A stretch of DNA of 64,000 nt from CAWDAQ01 sp963800325. GTDB taxonomy: Bacteria > Actinomycetota > Actinomycetes > Actinomycetales > Dermatophilaceae. The notes below the pieces were generated by a model. The model did no database searches and had not been told where the DNA came from. It saw nothing but the letters and a program-made list of their open reading frames with translations. The stretch covers positions 248,001 through 312,000 of the forward strand of contig CAWDAQ010000006.1 in assembly GCA_963800325.1 (NCBI GenBank), read 5' to 3'. The translations under genes and the position numbers were made by a program. Positions 27,478 to 36,168 of this stretch are shown piece after piece. The first letter of the stretch is position 1. Each line of letters begins with the position of its first letter.

Positions 27478-27569
27478 GGGCGTGGGAGTACGGGCCGGAC
27501 GGGCGTGGGAGTACGGGCCGGGCCGGCGTGGGAGTACGGGCGGGGCCGGCGTGGGAGTACGGGCGGGGG
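27478..27569. repeat. 23-bp tandem repeat array, four units
   Basis: Four consecutive 23-bp units start at 27478, 27501, 27524 and 27547, each built around CGTGGGAGTACGGGC. A partial unit precedes the array (27462-27477) and a degenerate one follows it. Units 1 and 2 are nearly identical; units 3 and 4 share CGGCGTGGG and GGGCGGGG variants. 23 is not a multiple of three and no convincing gene covers it, so I treat it as non-coding. Confidence 0.85.
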
Positions 27570-27725
27570 TGGCGCGGGAGGGCGTGAGCCGGGTCACGCC
27601 GCGAATTCCGTTGTGCGGGACCAAGGTCCGTGTCGCGCGCCCCGGTCCGAGCGGCACAGTGTGCCCGGTCCCGCTCGTCCCAGCGGCCGAAGGCCCGGAC
27701 GCCTTCGGGGCGGCGACCCCCGACC

Positions 27726-27750
27726 CCACGTAGTACTACGTGGCGTAGTA
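27726..27750. promoter_or_regulatory. Dyad operator upstream of cydA, candidate BlaI/MecI-type site
   Basis: An exact 18-bp palindrome CCACGTAGTACTACGTGG (27726-27743) overlaps a second perfect dyad, TACTACG-TGG-CGTAGTA (27734-27750). Both lie 36-60 bp before the cydA ATG. This AT-richer patch stands out in very GC-rich DNA. BlaI/MecI repressors bind dyads with TAC...GTA half-sites (family knowledge), and a BlaI-family gene lies at the end of this same operon. Assignment to that protein is inference. Confidence 0.6.
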
Positions 27751-27785
27751 TCCGGGTAGCCGTTCACTCGACAGCGGGAGCAGAC

Positions 27786-29231
27786 ATGGACGCCCTCGAC
27801 CTCGCCCGGTGGCAGTTCGCGATCACGACCGTCTACCACTTCCTGTTCGTCCCGATCACGATCGGGATGTCGGCGGTCGTCGCGGTGTTCCACACCCAGT
27901 GGGTGCGCACCCACCGCCCGGAGTACCTGCGGCTGGCGAAGTTCTTCGGCAAGCTCTTCACGATCAACTTCGCCCTCGGGCTCGTCACCGGCATCGTCCA
28001 GGAGTTCCAGTTCGGGATGAACTGGAGCGACTACTCCCGATTCGTCGGCGACATCTTCGGCGCGCCCCTGGCGATCGAGGCCCTGCTCGCGTTCTTCCTC
28101 GAGTCGACGTTCCTCGGCCTGTGGATCTTCGGCTGGGGCAAGATCCCCGAGAGGCTCCACGCCGGGACGATGTGGCTGGTCCACATCGGCACCGTCCTCT
28201 CGGCGTACTTCATCCTCGCCGCCAACTCGTTCATGCAGAACCCGGTCGGGTACCGGTTCAACCCGACGACCGGGCGCGCCGAGCTCACCGACTTCGTCGC
28301 CGTCCTCACCAACAAGGTCCAGCTCGTGACCTTCCCGCACGTCCTCTTCGCCGCCTACATGACCGGTGGCGCCGTCGTCATGGGCGTCGCCCTCTGGCTG
28401 CTGCGGCGCGGGGGGAGGACGGCGCCGCGCGAGGACTCCTCGATGTACCGCCGCGCGGCGCGGTTCGGGGCGGTGTTCACCCTCGTCGCCGCGCTCGGCG
28501 TCGTCGTCAGCGGCGACACCCAGGGCAAGATCATGACCGAGGTCCAGCCGATGAAGATGGCCGCGGCCGAGGCGCTGTACGAGACCAGCGACAGCTGCGC
28601 CCCGTTCTCGCTCTTCACCGTCGGCTCGCTCGACGGTAGCCAGGAGAAGTTCACCGTCTCGGTCCCGTGCGTGCTGAGCTTCCTCGCCACCGGCTCCACG
28701 AGCGGCAAGGTCCAGGGCATCAACCCGCTGAAGGAGCAGCTGACCCAGCGCTTCGGCTCCGACGGCAGCCCGTTCACGAACGCCACCGCCTACACCCCGA
28801 ACATCCCGCTGTCGTACTGGTCGTTCCGGATCATGATGGGTCTCGGCTTCGTCGCGATGGCGGCCGCCGCCGGGGTGCTCTGGGCCACCCGACGGGAGGG
28901 CACCCCGGTCTCGCGCGCGTGGGTGTGGGTCGCCGCGGTGACCCCGCTGCTGCCGGTGTTCGGCAACTCGTTCGGCTGGATCTTCACCGAGGCCGGGCGT
29001 CAGCCGTGGGTGGTGTACGGCCTCATGACGACCCGCACCGGGGTCTCGCCCTCGGTGTCCGCGGGCGAGGTCGTCACCTCGATGGTCGTCTACACCCTGC
29101 TCTACGCCGCCCTGGCCGTGATCGAGGTCAAGCTCTTCCTCACCTACGTCCGCCGCGGCGCCGACCCGTTCGAGGAGCCGGTCCCGCCGGAGGACGTCGA
29201 CGAGGACTCGCCCCTCCAGTTCGCCTACTGA
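27786..29231 (+). CDS. cydA: Cytochrome bd ubiquinol oxidase subunit I
   Basis: A 481-aa heme-bearing subunit of the bd-type quinol oxidase, an integral membrane protein of about nine helices. Heme ligands expected from the family are visible: His18 in VYHFLFVP, a His in FPHVLFAAYMTG, and a Met in WSFRIMMGLGF. GRQPWVVYGLM marks the conserved C-terminal region. The quinol (Q) loop is short, as in the Gram-positive type. ATG with GGGAG 5 nt upstream. First gene of cydABDC-blaI-M56, preceded by a dyad operator. The oxidase gives high-affinity oxygen respiration. Confidence 0.97.
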   Translation: MDALDLARWQFAITTVYHFLFVPITIGMSAVVAVFHTQWVRTHRPEYLRLAKFFGKLFTINFALGLVTGIVQEFQFGMNWSDYSRFVGDIFGAPLAIEALLAFFLESTFLGLWIFGWGKIPERLHAGTMWLVHIGTVLSAYFILAANSFMQNPVGYRFNPTTGRAELTDFVAVLTNKVQLVTFPHVLFAAYMTGGAVVMGVALWLLRRGGRTAPREDSSMYRRAARFGAVFTLVAALGVVVSGDTQGKIMTEVQPMKMAAAEALYETSDSCAPFSLFTVGSLDGSQEKFTVSVPCVLSFLATGSTSGKVQGINPLKEQLTQRFGSDGSPFTNATAYTPNIPLSYWSFRIMMGLGFVAMAAAAGVLWATRREGTPVSRAWVWVAAVTPLLPVFGNSFGWIFTEAGRQPWVVYGLMTTRTGVSPSVSAGEVVTSMVVYTLLYAALAVIEVKLFLTYVRRGADPFEEPVPPEDVDEDSPLQFAY

Positions 29232-29268
29232 CCGCACCCGACCGCTCCCGACACACCCAGGACACACC

Positions 29269-30330
29269 ATGGACCTGCAGCTGATCTGGTTCCTCCTCAT
29301 CGCCGTCCTCTGGACCGGCTATCTCGTGCTCGAGGGGTTCGACTTCGGGGTCGGCATGCTGCTTCCCGTCCTCGGCCGCGCCCGGGACGGGGAGCCGGCC
29401 GAGACCGGCGAGAAGCGCCGCCGGGTGCTGCTCAACACGATCGGCCCGGTGTGGGACGGCAACGAGGTCTGGGTGCTCACCGCCGGCGGAGCGACCTTCG
29501 CCGCGTTCCCGAACTGGTACGCGACGATGTTCAGCGCGTTCTACCTGCCGCTGCTGCTCATCCTCGTCGCGCTCATCGTCCGCGCCATGGGCCTCGACTA
29601 CCGCGGCAAGCGCGACGACCCGGTGTGGCGGGCCCGGTGGGACGCAGCCATCGTCTTCGGCTCCGCCCTGCCCGCGCTCCTCTGGGGGGTCGCGCTGACC
29701 AACCTCGTGCGCGGTCTGCCGATCGACGCGCGGATGGAGTTCACGGGGAACCTGTTCACCCTGCTCAACCCGACCAGCCTCCTCGGGGGCCTGACCACCC
29801 TCGCGCTGTTCCTCACCCACGGCGCCTTCTTCGTCGCACTGAAGACCGACGGCCCGATCCGGGCCGAGGCCCGCGCCCTCGGCACCCGGGTGGGGATCGG
29901 GGCCGCCGTCCTCGCGGTGCTGCTCCTGCTCGTGCTCGGGCTCGACCGTGGGACCACGCTGTCGTGGACCACGACCCTCATCGCCGCAGGCGCGCTGGTC
30001 GCGGCGCTCGCCGCGAACCTCCGGGGCCGCGAGGGGTGGGCCTTCGCCGGCACCGCGGCGACCATCGGGCTCACCGTCGTCACCTACTTCGCGATGCTCC
30101 ACCCCGACGTCATGCCCTCGACGCTCGACCCGAGGTGGTCGCTGACGATCGAGAACGCCTCGAGCACCGACCGCACGCTCGGCATCATGACCGTCGTGGC
30201 ACTGGTGTTCACCCCGATCGTGCTGCTCTACCAGGGCTGGACGTACTGGGTGTTCCGGAAGCGGATCTCGACCCGGCACATCCCGCCGGCGACCGGTCCG
30301 GTGCGCGAGACCACCCGCGCCGGTCGCTGA
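29269..30330 (+). CDS. cydB: Cytochrome bd ubiquinol oxidase subunit II
   Basis: A 353-aa subunit II, paired with CydA. It opens with IWFLLIAVLWTGYLVLEGFDFGVGML, the signature first helix of CydB. NTIGPVWDGNEVWVLTAGGATFAAFP follows, with the conserved Trp/Asn/Glu cluster. About eight membrane helices and a short Arg-rich C-terminus. The 37-nt gap after cydA and the 8-nt gap before cydD support a single transcript. Confidence 0.97.
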   Translation: MDLQLIWFLLIAVLWTGYLVLEGFDFGVGMLLPVLGRARDGEPAETGEKRRRVLLNTIGPVWDGNEVWVLTAGGATFAAFPNWYATMFSAFYLPLLLILVALIVRAMGLDYRGKRDDPVWRARWDAAIVFGSALPALLWGVALTNLVRGLPIDARMEFTGNLFTLLNPTSLLGGLTTLALFLTHGAFFVALKTDGPIRAEARALGTRVGIGAAVLAVLLLLVLGLDRGTTLSWTTTLIAAGALVAALAANLRGREGWAFAGTAATIGLTVVTYFAMLHPDVMPSTLDPRWSLTIENASSTDRTLGIMTVVALVFTPIVLLYQGWTYWVFRKRISTRHIPPATGPVRETTRAGR

Positions 30331-30338
30331 GGCCGACG

Positions 30339-31961
30339 GTGCGTCCCTTCGACCCGGCCCTGCTGCGGGCGGTCCCCGAGTCCCGCGGCCCGCTCGCGCT
30401 GCTCGGCGCGGCGGGGACCGCGGCCGGGGTGAGCACGATCGCCGGCGCGTTCGCGCTGACCGCGGTCGTCGTCGCCGCCGCCCGGGGAGGGGACCCGGTG
30501 CCCGCGGTGGCGTGGCTCGCCGGGGTGTTCGTCGTGCGCGGCGCTCTCGCCGCCGCCACCGAGCACGCCGCCGCCCGGGCCGGGACCACCGTGACCCGGG
30601 CGGTCCGCTCCCGCCTGCTGCGGCGCTGGCTCACCGCCGACGCCGACGCCCGTCCGGAGCCGGCGACCGCGGTGACCCTCGCGACCCAGGGCGCGGCCAG
30701 CGTCGAGCCGTACGTCGCCCGCTTCCTCCCCGCCCTCGTCACCGCCGCCGTCGTCCCGGTCCTCGCCGTCGCCACCCTCGCCGTCGTCGACTGGGCGAGC
30801 GCCCTCGTCGTCGTCGCGACGCTGCCCCTGCTGCCGCTGTTCGCCGCGCTCATCGGGCGGACCACCGAGGCGGCGACCCGCCGCCGGTGGCGGGCGATGG
30901 CCGACCTGGCCGGGCACTTCCTCGACGTCGTCCGGGGCCTGCCGACGCTCGTCGCGTTCGGTCGGGCCGAGCGCCAGGTCGCCACCATCTCCCGCGTCAG
31001 CGACGACCACCGGCGGGCCACCCTGCGCACCCTGCGGATCGCGTTCCTCTCCTCGGCCGCCCTGGAGCTGCTCGCGACGATCTCGGTGGCGCTCGTCGCC
31101 GTCACGTGCGGTCTCCGACTCGCCTCCGGCTCGCTCGACCTGTCGACGGCGATGCTCGCGATCCTCCTCGCCCCGGAGGCCTACTGGCCGGTCCGCCGGG
31201 TGGGGATGGAGTTCCACACCGCGGCCGACGGCGCCCAGGCCCTCGCGGACGTCCTCGCCGCCGAGGCGTCCGGGGACGCGCCCGACGCGGGCGCCGCGGA
31301 CGGCGAGGACGCCTCGACGGCGCAGCGGCCGGAGCCCGGGGCCGACGCCGAGCTGGCGGGGGTGGGCTACACCTACCCCGGTGCCGCGCGGGCGGTCCTC
31401 ACCGACGTCAGCCTCGTGGCCGGCCCCGGGCTCACCGTGGTCACGGGCCCGTCCGGCGCGGGGAAGTCGACCCTGCTCGAGCTGCTCGCCGGGCTCCGCC
31501 GCCCCTCCCCCGGCACCGTGACCGCACCCCCGGCCCACCTGGTCACCCAGCGCCCCTTCCTCCCGACGGGCCCGCTGCGCGCGGTCCTCACCCTCGGCAA
31601 CGACGCGAGCGCGGAGCGGGTGTGGGACGCCCTCCGGCGGGTCGGGCTCGACGGCCTCGTCGCGGGACTGCCCCGGGGGCTGGACACCGTCGTCGGCGAC
31701 GACGGCTTCGGACTCTCCGCCGGTCAGCGGGCCCGGATCGCCCTGGCCCGCGCGGTCCTGGCCGGCGAACGGCTGCTCCTGCTCGACGAGCCCACCGCCC
31801 ACCTGGACCCGGGCAGCGCCGAGATCGCGCACGAGGTCGTCCGGGACCTCGCGGGCTCCCGGGCCGTCGTCGTCGTCACCCACCGGCCGGAGCTGGTCCA
31901 GGAGGCCGACCAGCACGTGCACCTCGCCGGACGGCCCTCGGTCCAGGGGGTGACCGCATGA
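30339..31961 (+). CDS. cydD: ABC exporter subunit CydD
   Basis: A 540-aa fused membrane-ATPase half-transporter. An exporter-type transmembrane domain with about six helices occupies residues 1-315. An acidic linker (DAPDAGAADGEDAS) follows, then the ATPase: Walker A GPSGAGKSTLLELLAG, signature LSAGQRARIALARA, Walker B LLLLDEPTAHLD. CydDC exports glutathione/cysteine-type thiols in E. coli and is needed to assemble cytochrome bd; the substrate in actinobacteria is less sure. GTG start; the stop overlaps the cydC ATG by 4 nt. The C-terminal H-loop reads VVTHRPELVQEADQ. Confidence 0.94.
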   Translation: MRPFDPALLRAVPESRGPLALLGAAGTAAGVSTIAGAFALTAVVVAAARGGDPVPAVAWLAGVFVVRGALAAATEHAAARAGTTVTRAVRSRLLRRWLTADADARPEPATAVTLATQGAASVEPYVARFLPALVTAAVVPVLAVATLAVVDWASALVVVATLPLLPLFAALIGRTTEAATRRRWRAMADLAGHFLDVVRGLPTLVAFGRAERQVATISRVSDDHRRATLRTLRIAFLSSAALELLATISVALVAVTCGLRLASGSLDLSTAMLAILLAPEAYWPVRRVGMEFHTAADGAQALADVLAAEASGDAPDAGAADGEDASTAQRPEPGADAELAGVGYTYPGAARAVLTDVSLVAGPGLTVVTGPSGAGKSTLLELLAGLRRPSPGTVTAPPAHLVTQRPFLPTGPLRAVLTLGNDASAERVWDALRRVGLDGLVAGLPRGLDTVVGDDGFGLSAGQRARIALARAVLAGERLLLLDEPTAHLDPGSAEIAHEVVRDLAGSRAVVVVTHRPELVQEADQHVHLAGRPSVQGVTA

Positions 31962-33586
31962 GCACGAGCGTCACCTCCCTGCGCCCCGGCCCGCGGCTCG
32001 TGCTCGGCGGCGTCGTCGGAGGCCTCGCGCTCACCTCGGGGATCGCGCTCACCGCGACCTCGGGCTGGCTCATCGTCCGGGCGAGCGAGCGCCCCGTGGT
32101 GCTGACGCTGCTGACCGCGATCGTCGCCGTCCGCACCTTCGGCATGGCCAGGCCCGCGCTGCGCTACCTCGAGCGGCTCCTCACCCACGACGCCGCACTC
32201 GCCGACCTCGCCCGCCGCCGCAGCCGGGTCTACCGGTCCCTGGTCCCGCTCACCCCGGCCCGGCTCGGCCGGCGGGGCCGCGCCGACCTCCTCACCGGGG
32301 TGGTCGACGACCTCGACGACGTCGTCGGGGCCCAGATCCGTGCGGCCGTGCCCGTGCTCTCCGCCGCGGTCGCGGCCACCGTGACCCTGGGGCTGACCGC
32401 GTGGCTCCACCCGTCGACCGCGCTCGTGCTCCTCGGCCTGGTCGCGGTCGCGGCCGGGGTCGCCGGCCTCGCGTGGTCGCTGGAGCGGGCGGGGCAGGCC
32501 CGGCTCCTCGCCGCCCGGGCCGAGGTCGGCGCCGTCGCCGAGCTCGTCGCCCACCAGTCCGGTGAGGTGCGCGCCGTCCACGGCGAGCGACGGATCCTGG
32601 ACCGGCTCGCCGCGGCCCACGACGAGCTCGACACCGCCACCCTCGCCCAGGCCCGGGGGCGCACGGTCTCGGCCGGCGCGCTGCTCCTCGCCGGCGGGGC
32701 GGCCGCCGCGCTGGTCGCGCTGCTGCTCGGGCGGACCGGCGCCGACCTCTCCCCCGCGGTCCGCGCGCTGCTCGTGCTGACCCCGGTGGCCCTCGTCGAC
32801 GCACTCACGCCGCTGACCGACGCCGTACGCGCCCTCGCCCGAGGCCGCGCCGCCGCCGTCCGGATGGGGGCCGTGCTCGGCCAGGACCCGGCCCTCGCCC
32901 CGACGGGCACGGGACGACCGGACACCGGCCGGGTCCCCCACCTGCGCCTGGACCGGGTCACCGCCGGGTGGACGGAGGGCGCGACCCAGCTCGGCCCGTT
33001 GACCCTCGACGTGCCGCCGGGCACCAGGCTCGCCGTCGTCGGGGCCAACGGGTCCGGCAAGTCCACCCTGCTCGCGGTCCTCGCCCGCCACCTCGACCCG
33101 GCCACCGGGACGTACGAGCTCGACGACCGGGACGCGCGCGGGCTCGACCTCGACGCGGTGCGCGACCTCGTCGCCGTCGTCGACGACGAGCCACACGTGT
33201 TCGCCTCGACGCTGCGCGAGAACCTGCGCCTGGCCGCGCCCTCCTCCGACGACGCCGACCTCGTCGCGGCACTCGACCGGGCCGGGCTCGGGGCGTGGCT
33301 GGCCGACCTGCCCGACGGCCTCGACACCCGGCTCGGGGCCCGGGGCCGGGGCGTCTCGGGCGGCGAGCGGGCCCGGCTCGCGATCGCCCGCGCGGTGCTC
33401 AGCGGTCGCCCGGTCGTGCTGCTCGACGAGCCCGTCGCCCACCTCGACCACGCGACCGCGACCGCGGTGCTCGCCGACCTGACCAGGGCGACCGCGGGAC
33501 GGACCGTCATCATGGTGAGCCACCGTCCCGACGGCCTGGACGCCTTCGACCGCGTCGTCGACCTGTCGGCGGTGCCGACCCCCTGA
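31958..33586 (+). CDS. cydC: ABC exporter subunit CydC
   Basis: A 542-aa partner of CydD, with the same architecture. The first helix region (LTSGIALTATSGWLIVRASERP) carries the family hallmark SGWLI. The ATPase domain has Walker A GANGSGKSTLLAVLAR, signature VSGGERARLAIARA, Walker B VVLLDEPVAHLD, and H-loop MVSHRPDGLD. ATG start inside the end of cydD (ATGA). Next comes the BlaI gene after 11 nt, so the regulator is probably on the same mRNA. Confidence 0.94.
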   Translation: MSTSVTSLRPGPRLVLGGVVGGLALTSGIALTATSGWLIVRASERPVVLTLLTAIVAVRTFGMARPALRYLERLLTHDAALADLARRRSRVYRSLVPLTPARLGRRGRADLLTGVVDDLDDVVGAQIRAAVPVLSAAVAATVTLGLTAWLHPSTALVLLGLVAVAAGVAGLAWSLERAGQARLLAARAEVGAVAELVAHQSGEVRAVHGERRILDRLAAAHDELDTATLAQARGRTVSAGALLLAGGAAAALVALLLGRTGADLSPAVRALLVLTPVALVDALTPLTDAVRALARGRAAAVRMGAVLGQDPALAPTGTGRPDTGRVPHLRLDRVTAGWTEGATQLGPLTLDVPPGTRLAVVGANGSGKSTLLAVLARHLDPATGTYELDDRDARGLDLDAVRDLVAVVDDEPHVFASTLRENLRLAAPSSDDADLVAALDRAGLGAWLADLPDGLDTRLGARGRGVSGGERARLAIARAVLSGRPVVLLDEPVAHLDHATATAVLADLTRATAGRTVIMVSHRPDGLDAFDRVVDLSAVPTP

Positions 33587-33597
33587 GGAGCGACGAG

Positions 33598-34059
33598 ATG
33601 CGGTCACCGAGACCCGGCCTGGGCGACCTCGAGCGGGCCGTGATGGACCACCTGTGGGACCGCCGCGACACCGGCCCCACCCCTCCCGACGACCCCGACC
33701 GCGCGGGCGGGCCCCCGGAGGCCGGACCGGCCGGGGTCACGGTGCGGGAGGTCCACGCCGCGCTCGCCGACCGCGGACTGGCGTACACGACCGTGCTCAC
33801 CGTCCTGGACCGGCTCGCGAAGAAGGGCCTCGTCCGGCGGACCCGGGACGGACGGGCCTGGCGGTACCTGCCCGGCTCCAGCCGCGAGGAGCTGACCGCC
33901 CGGGCGATGTGGACCCCCCTGGCCGACCTCGACGCCCCCGACCGGCGAGCCGCGATGCTGCACTTCGTCGACGACGCGACCCCGGAGGACCTCGAGGACC
34001 TGCGCGCCGCCCTCGCCCGGCTCGAGGAGGACCCGCCGGGGACGGGGTCGGGCCGCTGA
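33598..34059 (+). CDS. BlaI/MecI/CopY-family transcriptional repressor
   Basis: A 153-aa winged-helix repressor. It begins LGDLERAVMDHLWDRRD, the family's first helix, and continues with VTVREVHAALADRGLAYTTVLTVLDRLAKKGLVRRTRDGRAWRY, the winged helix whose recognition part is YTTVLTVLDRL. Between these there is an extra Pro/Gly/Asp-rich insert of about 25 residues, not usual in BlaI. The C-terminal dimerisation region is LHFVDDATPEDLEDLRAAL. ATG 11 nt after cydC, and a M56 peptidase follows 25 nt later. This is the usual BlaI-BlaR-like pair, but placed at the end of a cytochrome bd operon. Probable operator at 27726. Confidence 0.9.
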   Translation: MRSPRPGLGDLERAVMDHLWDRRDTGPTPPDDPDRAGGPPEAGPAGVTVREVHAALADRGLAYTTVLTVLDRLAKKGLVRRTRDGRAWRYLPGSSREELTARAMWTPLADLDAPDRRAAMLHFVDDATPEDLEDLRAALARLEEDPPGTGSGR

Positions 34060-34084
34060 CCGGCGTCACCGCCGGGGGCCGGCC

Positions 34085-34951
34085 GTGACGCCGGCCCTGG
34101 CGCTGCTGGGCCTCGCCGTCCTGCTGGCGTGGCCGGTCCCGCGTGCCATGGCCCGGCGGACGGGCCTGCGGCGGTCGCCGCGCGCGGCCCTCGTCGTGTG
34201 GCAGGCGGTCACGGCCGCGGCCGTCCTGTCCGCGCTCGCCGCCGTCCCGGCGGCCGTCCTCGGGCTGGCGGGAGAGGGCGGGTCGCCCGGCGCGCACCCC
34301 GTCGTGCTCGGGGCGGCCGTCGTCGTCGGTGGGGGCGTGCTCGGCCGGCTCCTTCTGTCGGGGCACCGGGTGGGCACCCGGCTGCGGGGGATGCGCCGCC
34401 GCCACCGCGAGCTCGTGGACCTCGTCGGACGGCCCGTCCCCGGCCCCGAGGGACGCCAGGTGCGCGTGCTCGCCCACCCCACTCCGACGGCGTACTGCCT
34501 GCCCGGGGCGGGGTCGCGGGTCGTGCTGTCCCGCGGCACGCTCGACGCGCTGCCGCCGGACCAGCTCGCGGCCGTGCTGGCCCACGAGCGCAGCCACCTG
34601 CGGGCCCGGCACGACCTCGTCATCGAGTTCTTCACCGTCGCGCACGAGGCGGTGCCCGACTTCGTGCGCTGCCGGGCGGCCCTCGCGGAGGTCCGCCTGC
34701 TCGTCGAGGCGCTCGCCGACCGGGCCGCGGTCCGCGCGGTCGGGGCCGTCCCGACCGCCCGCGCCCTCCTCGCCCTCGCCACCGCAGCCGCGCCGGAGGC
34801 CTCCCTCGGCGGGGGCGGCAGCGCCGCGGCCGCCCGCCTGGCCCTGCTCGGCCATCCCGAGGGGGGCCGTGCCCGGGCCGCGGCGATGTACGTCAGCGCC
34901 GTCCTCGTGGTCGCGGCGCCGATCGCGCTGCTCGTCCTCGCGGTGGCCTGA
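34085..34951 (+). CDS. M56-family membrane metallopeptidase (BlaR1/MecR1-like, no sensor domain)
   Basis: A 288-aa membrane protein with hydrophobic segments at both ends and in the middle (ALALLGLAVLLAWPVP, VVLGAAVVVGGGVLG, VSAVLVVAAPIALLVLAV). The zinc-peptidase motif HERSH lies in LAAVLAHERSHLRARHDL, preceded by AYCLPGAGSRVVLSRG as in M56 proteins. It ends after the membrane domain and has no penicillin-binding sensor domain. GTG start. The family cleaves or inactivates the partner BlaI repressor (established for BlaR1/MecR1); the signal here is unknown. Confidence 0.88.
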   Translation: MTPALALLGLAVLLAWPVPRAMARRTGLRRSPRAALVVWQAVTAAAVLSALAAVPAAVLGLAGEGGSPGAHPVVLGAAVVVGGGVLGRLLLSGHRVGTRLRGMRRRHRELVDLVGRPVPGPEGRQVRVLAHPTPTAYCLPGAGSRVVLSRGTLDALPPDQLAAVLAHERSHLRARHDLVIEFFTVAHEAVPDFVRCRAALAEVRLLVEALADRAAVRAVGAVPTARALLALATAAAPEASLGGGGSAAAARLALLGHPEGGRARAAAMYVSAVLVVAAPIALLVLAVA

Positions 34952-35052
34952 GACCCACCGGGGACGCGGAGACGCCCCCTGCGGCACGCCCGGGAGCCGC
35001 CTTTTTGGCGGGAGCATGGTCCACCGAGGCCAAACGGTGGCAAGATCGTGAT

Positions 35053-36168
35053 GTGTTCGAGACCTTCGCCGACCGCCGGGTGCGGATCGCCGTCATCGGC
35101 GCCGGGAACATCGGCTGCCACGTCGGCGGACGGCTGGCCGAGGCCGCCGACGTCACGCTCATCGGCCGCGAGCGCATCATCGGCGACATCGCCCGGGGCG
35201 GGCTCACCCTCACCGGAGGGGGGCACGCGACGACCACCGTGCCCGCGGACCACCTCCGGCTCGCGACGGACCCGAACGCGGTCGCGGGCGCCGACGTCGT
35301 GCTCGTCACGACGAAGTCGACGGGCACCCGTCAGGCGGCGGCACAGATCGCCTCCCAGCTGACCCCCGAGACGGTCGTCGTGAGCATCCAGAACGGGCTG
35401 CACAACCCCGCCGTCATCCGGGAGGCCCTGACGACGGGGTTCCCGGACCGGGCCTCCCGCCCGGTCGTCGTCGGCGGGATGATCGGCTACAACGTCGTCG
35501 AGACCGGGCCGGCGACGTTCCACCAGGCGACGGCCGGCGAGCTCGTCCTCCAGGACCACCCGGCCGTGGCCCCGCTCGTCTCGGCCGCCTCCGCCGGCGG
35601 GCTCACCGTCCGGGTCACCGAGGACATCCGCGAGGTCCAGCACGCGAAGCTGCTGATGAACCTCAACAACGCGCTCAACGCGCTGTCCGGGCTGCCGCTG
35701 CGGGACGAGCTCGCCACCCGCGGCTTCCGCCGCTGCCTCGCGCTCTGCCAGGACGAGGCACTCGCGACGTTCGACGCCGAGGGGGTGCGCCCGGCGCGGC
35801 TGACCCCGGTCCCGGCGCACATGACCCCGCAGGTGCTGCGGGCCCCGGACCCGGTGTTCCGGGTGCTCGCGGCCCGCACCCTCAAGATCGACCCGGGGGC
35901 CCGCTCCTCCATGGCCGACGACCTCGCCGCGGGGCGACCCACCGAGATCGACGAGCTCCAGGGCGCCGTCGTCGCCCTCGGGGCCCGGCACGAGGTCCCG
36001 ACCCCGGTCAACGCCCGCGTCGTCGACCTCGTCCACGCCGCCGAGGCCGCCGGCCCCCGGGCCCGCCGGTGGTCCGCGGAGGACCTGCTCGCCGACCTCG
36101 AGGCCCACGCCCGCCCGTCGCCCCCCGGCGCGTCGGCGCGCGGGGGACGCGGTTCAATGTCCGGGTGA
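35053..36168 (+). CDS. 2-dehydropantoate 2-reductase-like (ApbA/PanE) protein
   Basis: A 371-aa NADP-dependent reductase of the ketopantoate reductase fold. The Rossmann motif is VIGAGNIGCHVGGRL near residue 15. DVVLVTTKSTGTRQAA and VVSIQNGLHNPAVI mark the cofactor and substrate regions. A C-terminal helical domain has HAKLLMNLNNALNALSG, with the conserved Lys and Asn. It is about 60 residues longer than PanE of E. coli, and no pan genes are nearby, so a different 2-oxoacid substrate is possible. Start uncertain: GTG at 35053 or 35080, neither with a good RBS. The stop overlaps the next start as GTGA. Confidence 0.82.
   Translation: MFETFADRRVRIAVIGAGNIGCHVGGRLAEAADVTLIGRERIIGDIARGGLTLTGGGHATTTVPADHLRLATDPNAVAGADVVLVTTKSTGTRQAAAQIASQLTPETVVVSIQNGLHNPAVIREALTTGFPDRASRPVVVGGMIGYNVVETGPATFHQATAGELVLQDHPAVAPLVSAASAGGLTVRVTEDIREVQHAKLLMNLNNALNALSGLPLRDELATRGFRRCLALCQDEALATFDAEGVRPARLTPVPAHMTPQVLRAPDPVFRVLAARTLKIDPGARSSMADDLAAGRPTEIDELQGAVVALGARHEVPTPVNARVVDLVHAAEAAGPRARRWSAEDLLADLEAHARPSPPGASARGGRGSMSG

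Noticed and set aside
27478..27569. Tandem units as a possible CRISPR array
   Set aside because: The units touch each other with no spacers, and no cas gene is near.
34997..35011. CCGCC-TTTTT-GGCGG hairpin between the M56 and PanE-like genes as a terminator
   Set aside because: The T-run is in the loop and not after the stem, and the stem is only 5 bp, so it does not fit an intrinsic terminator.
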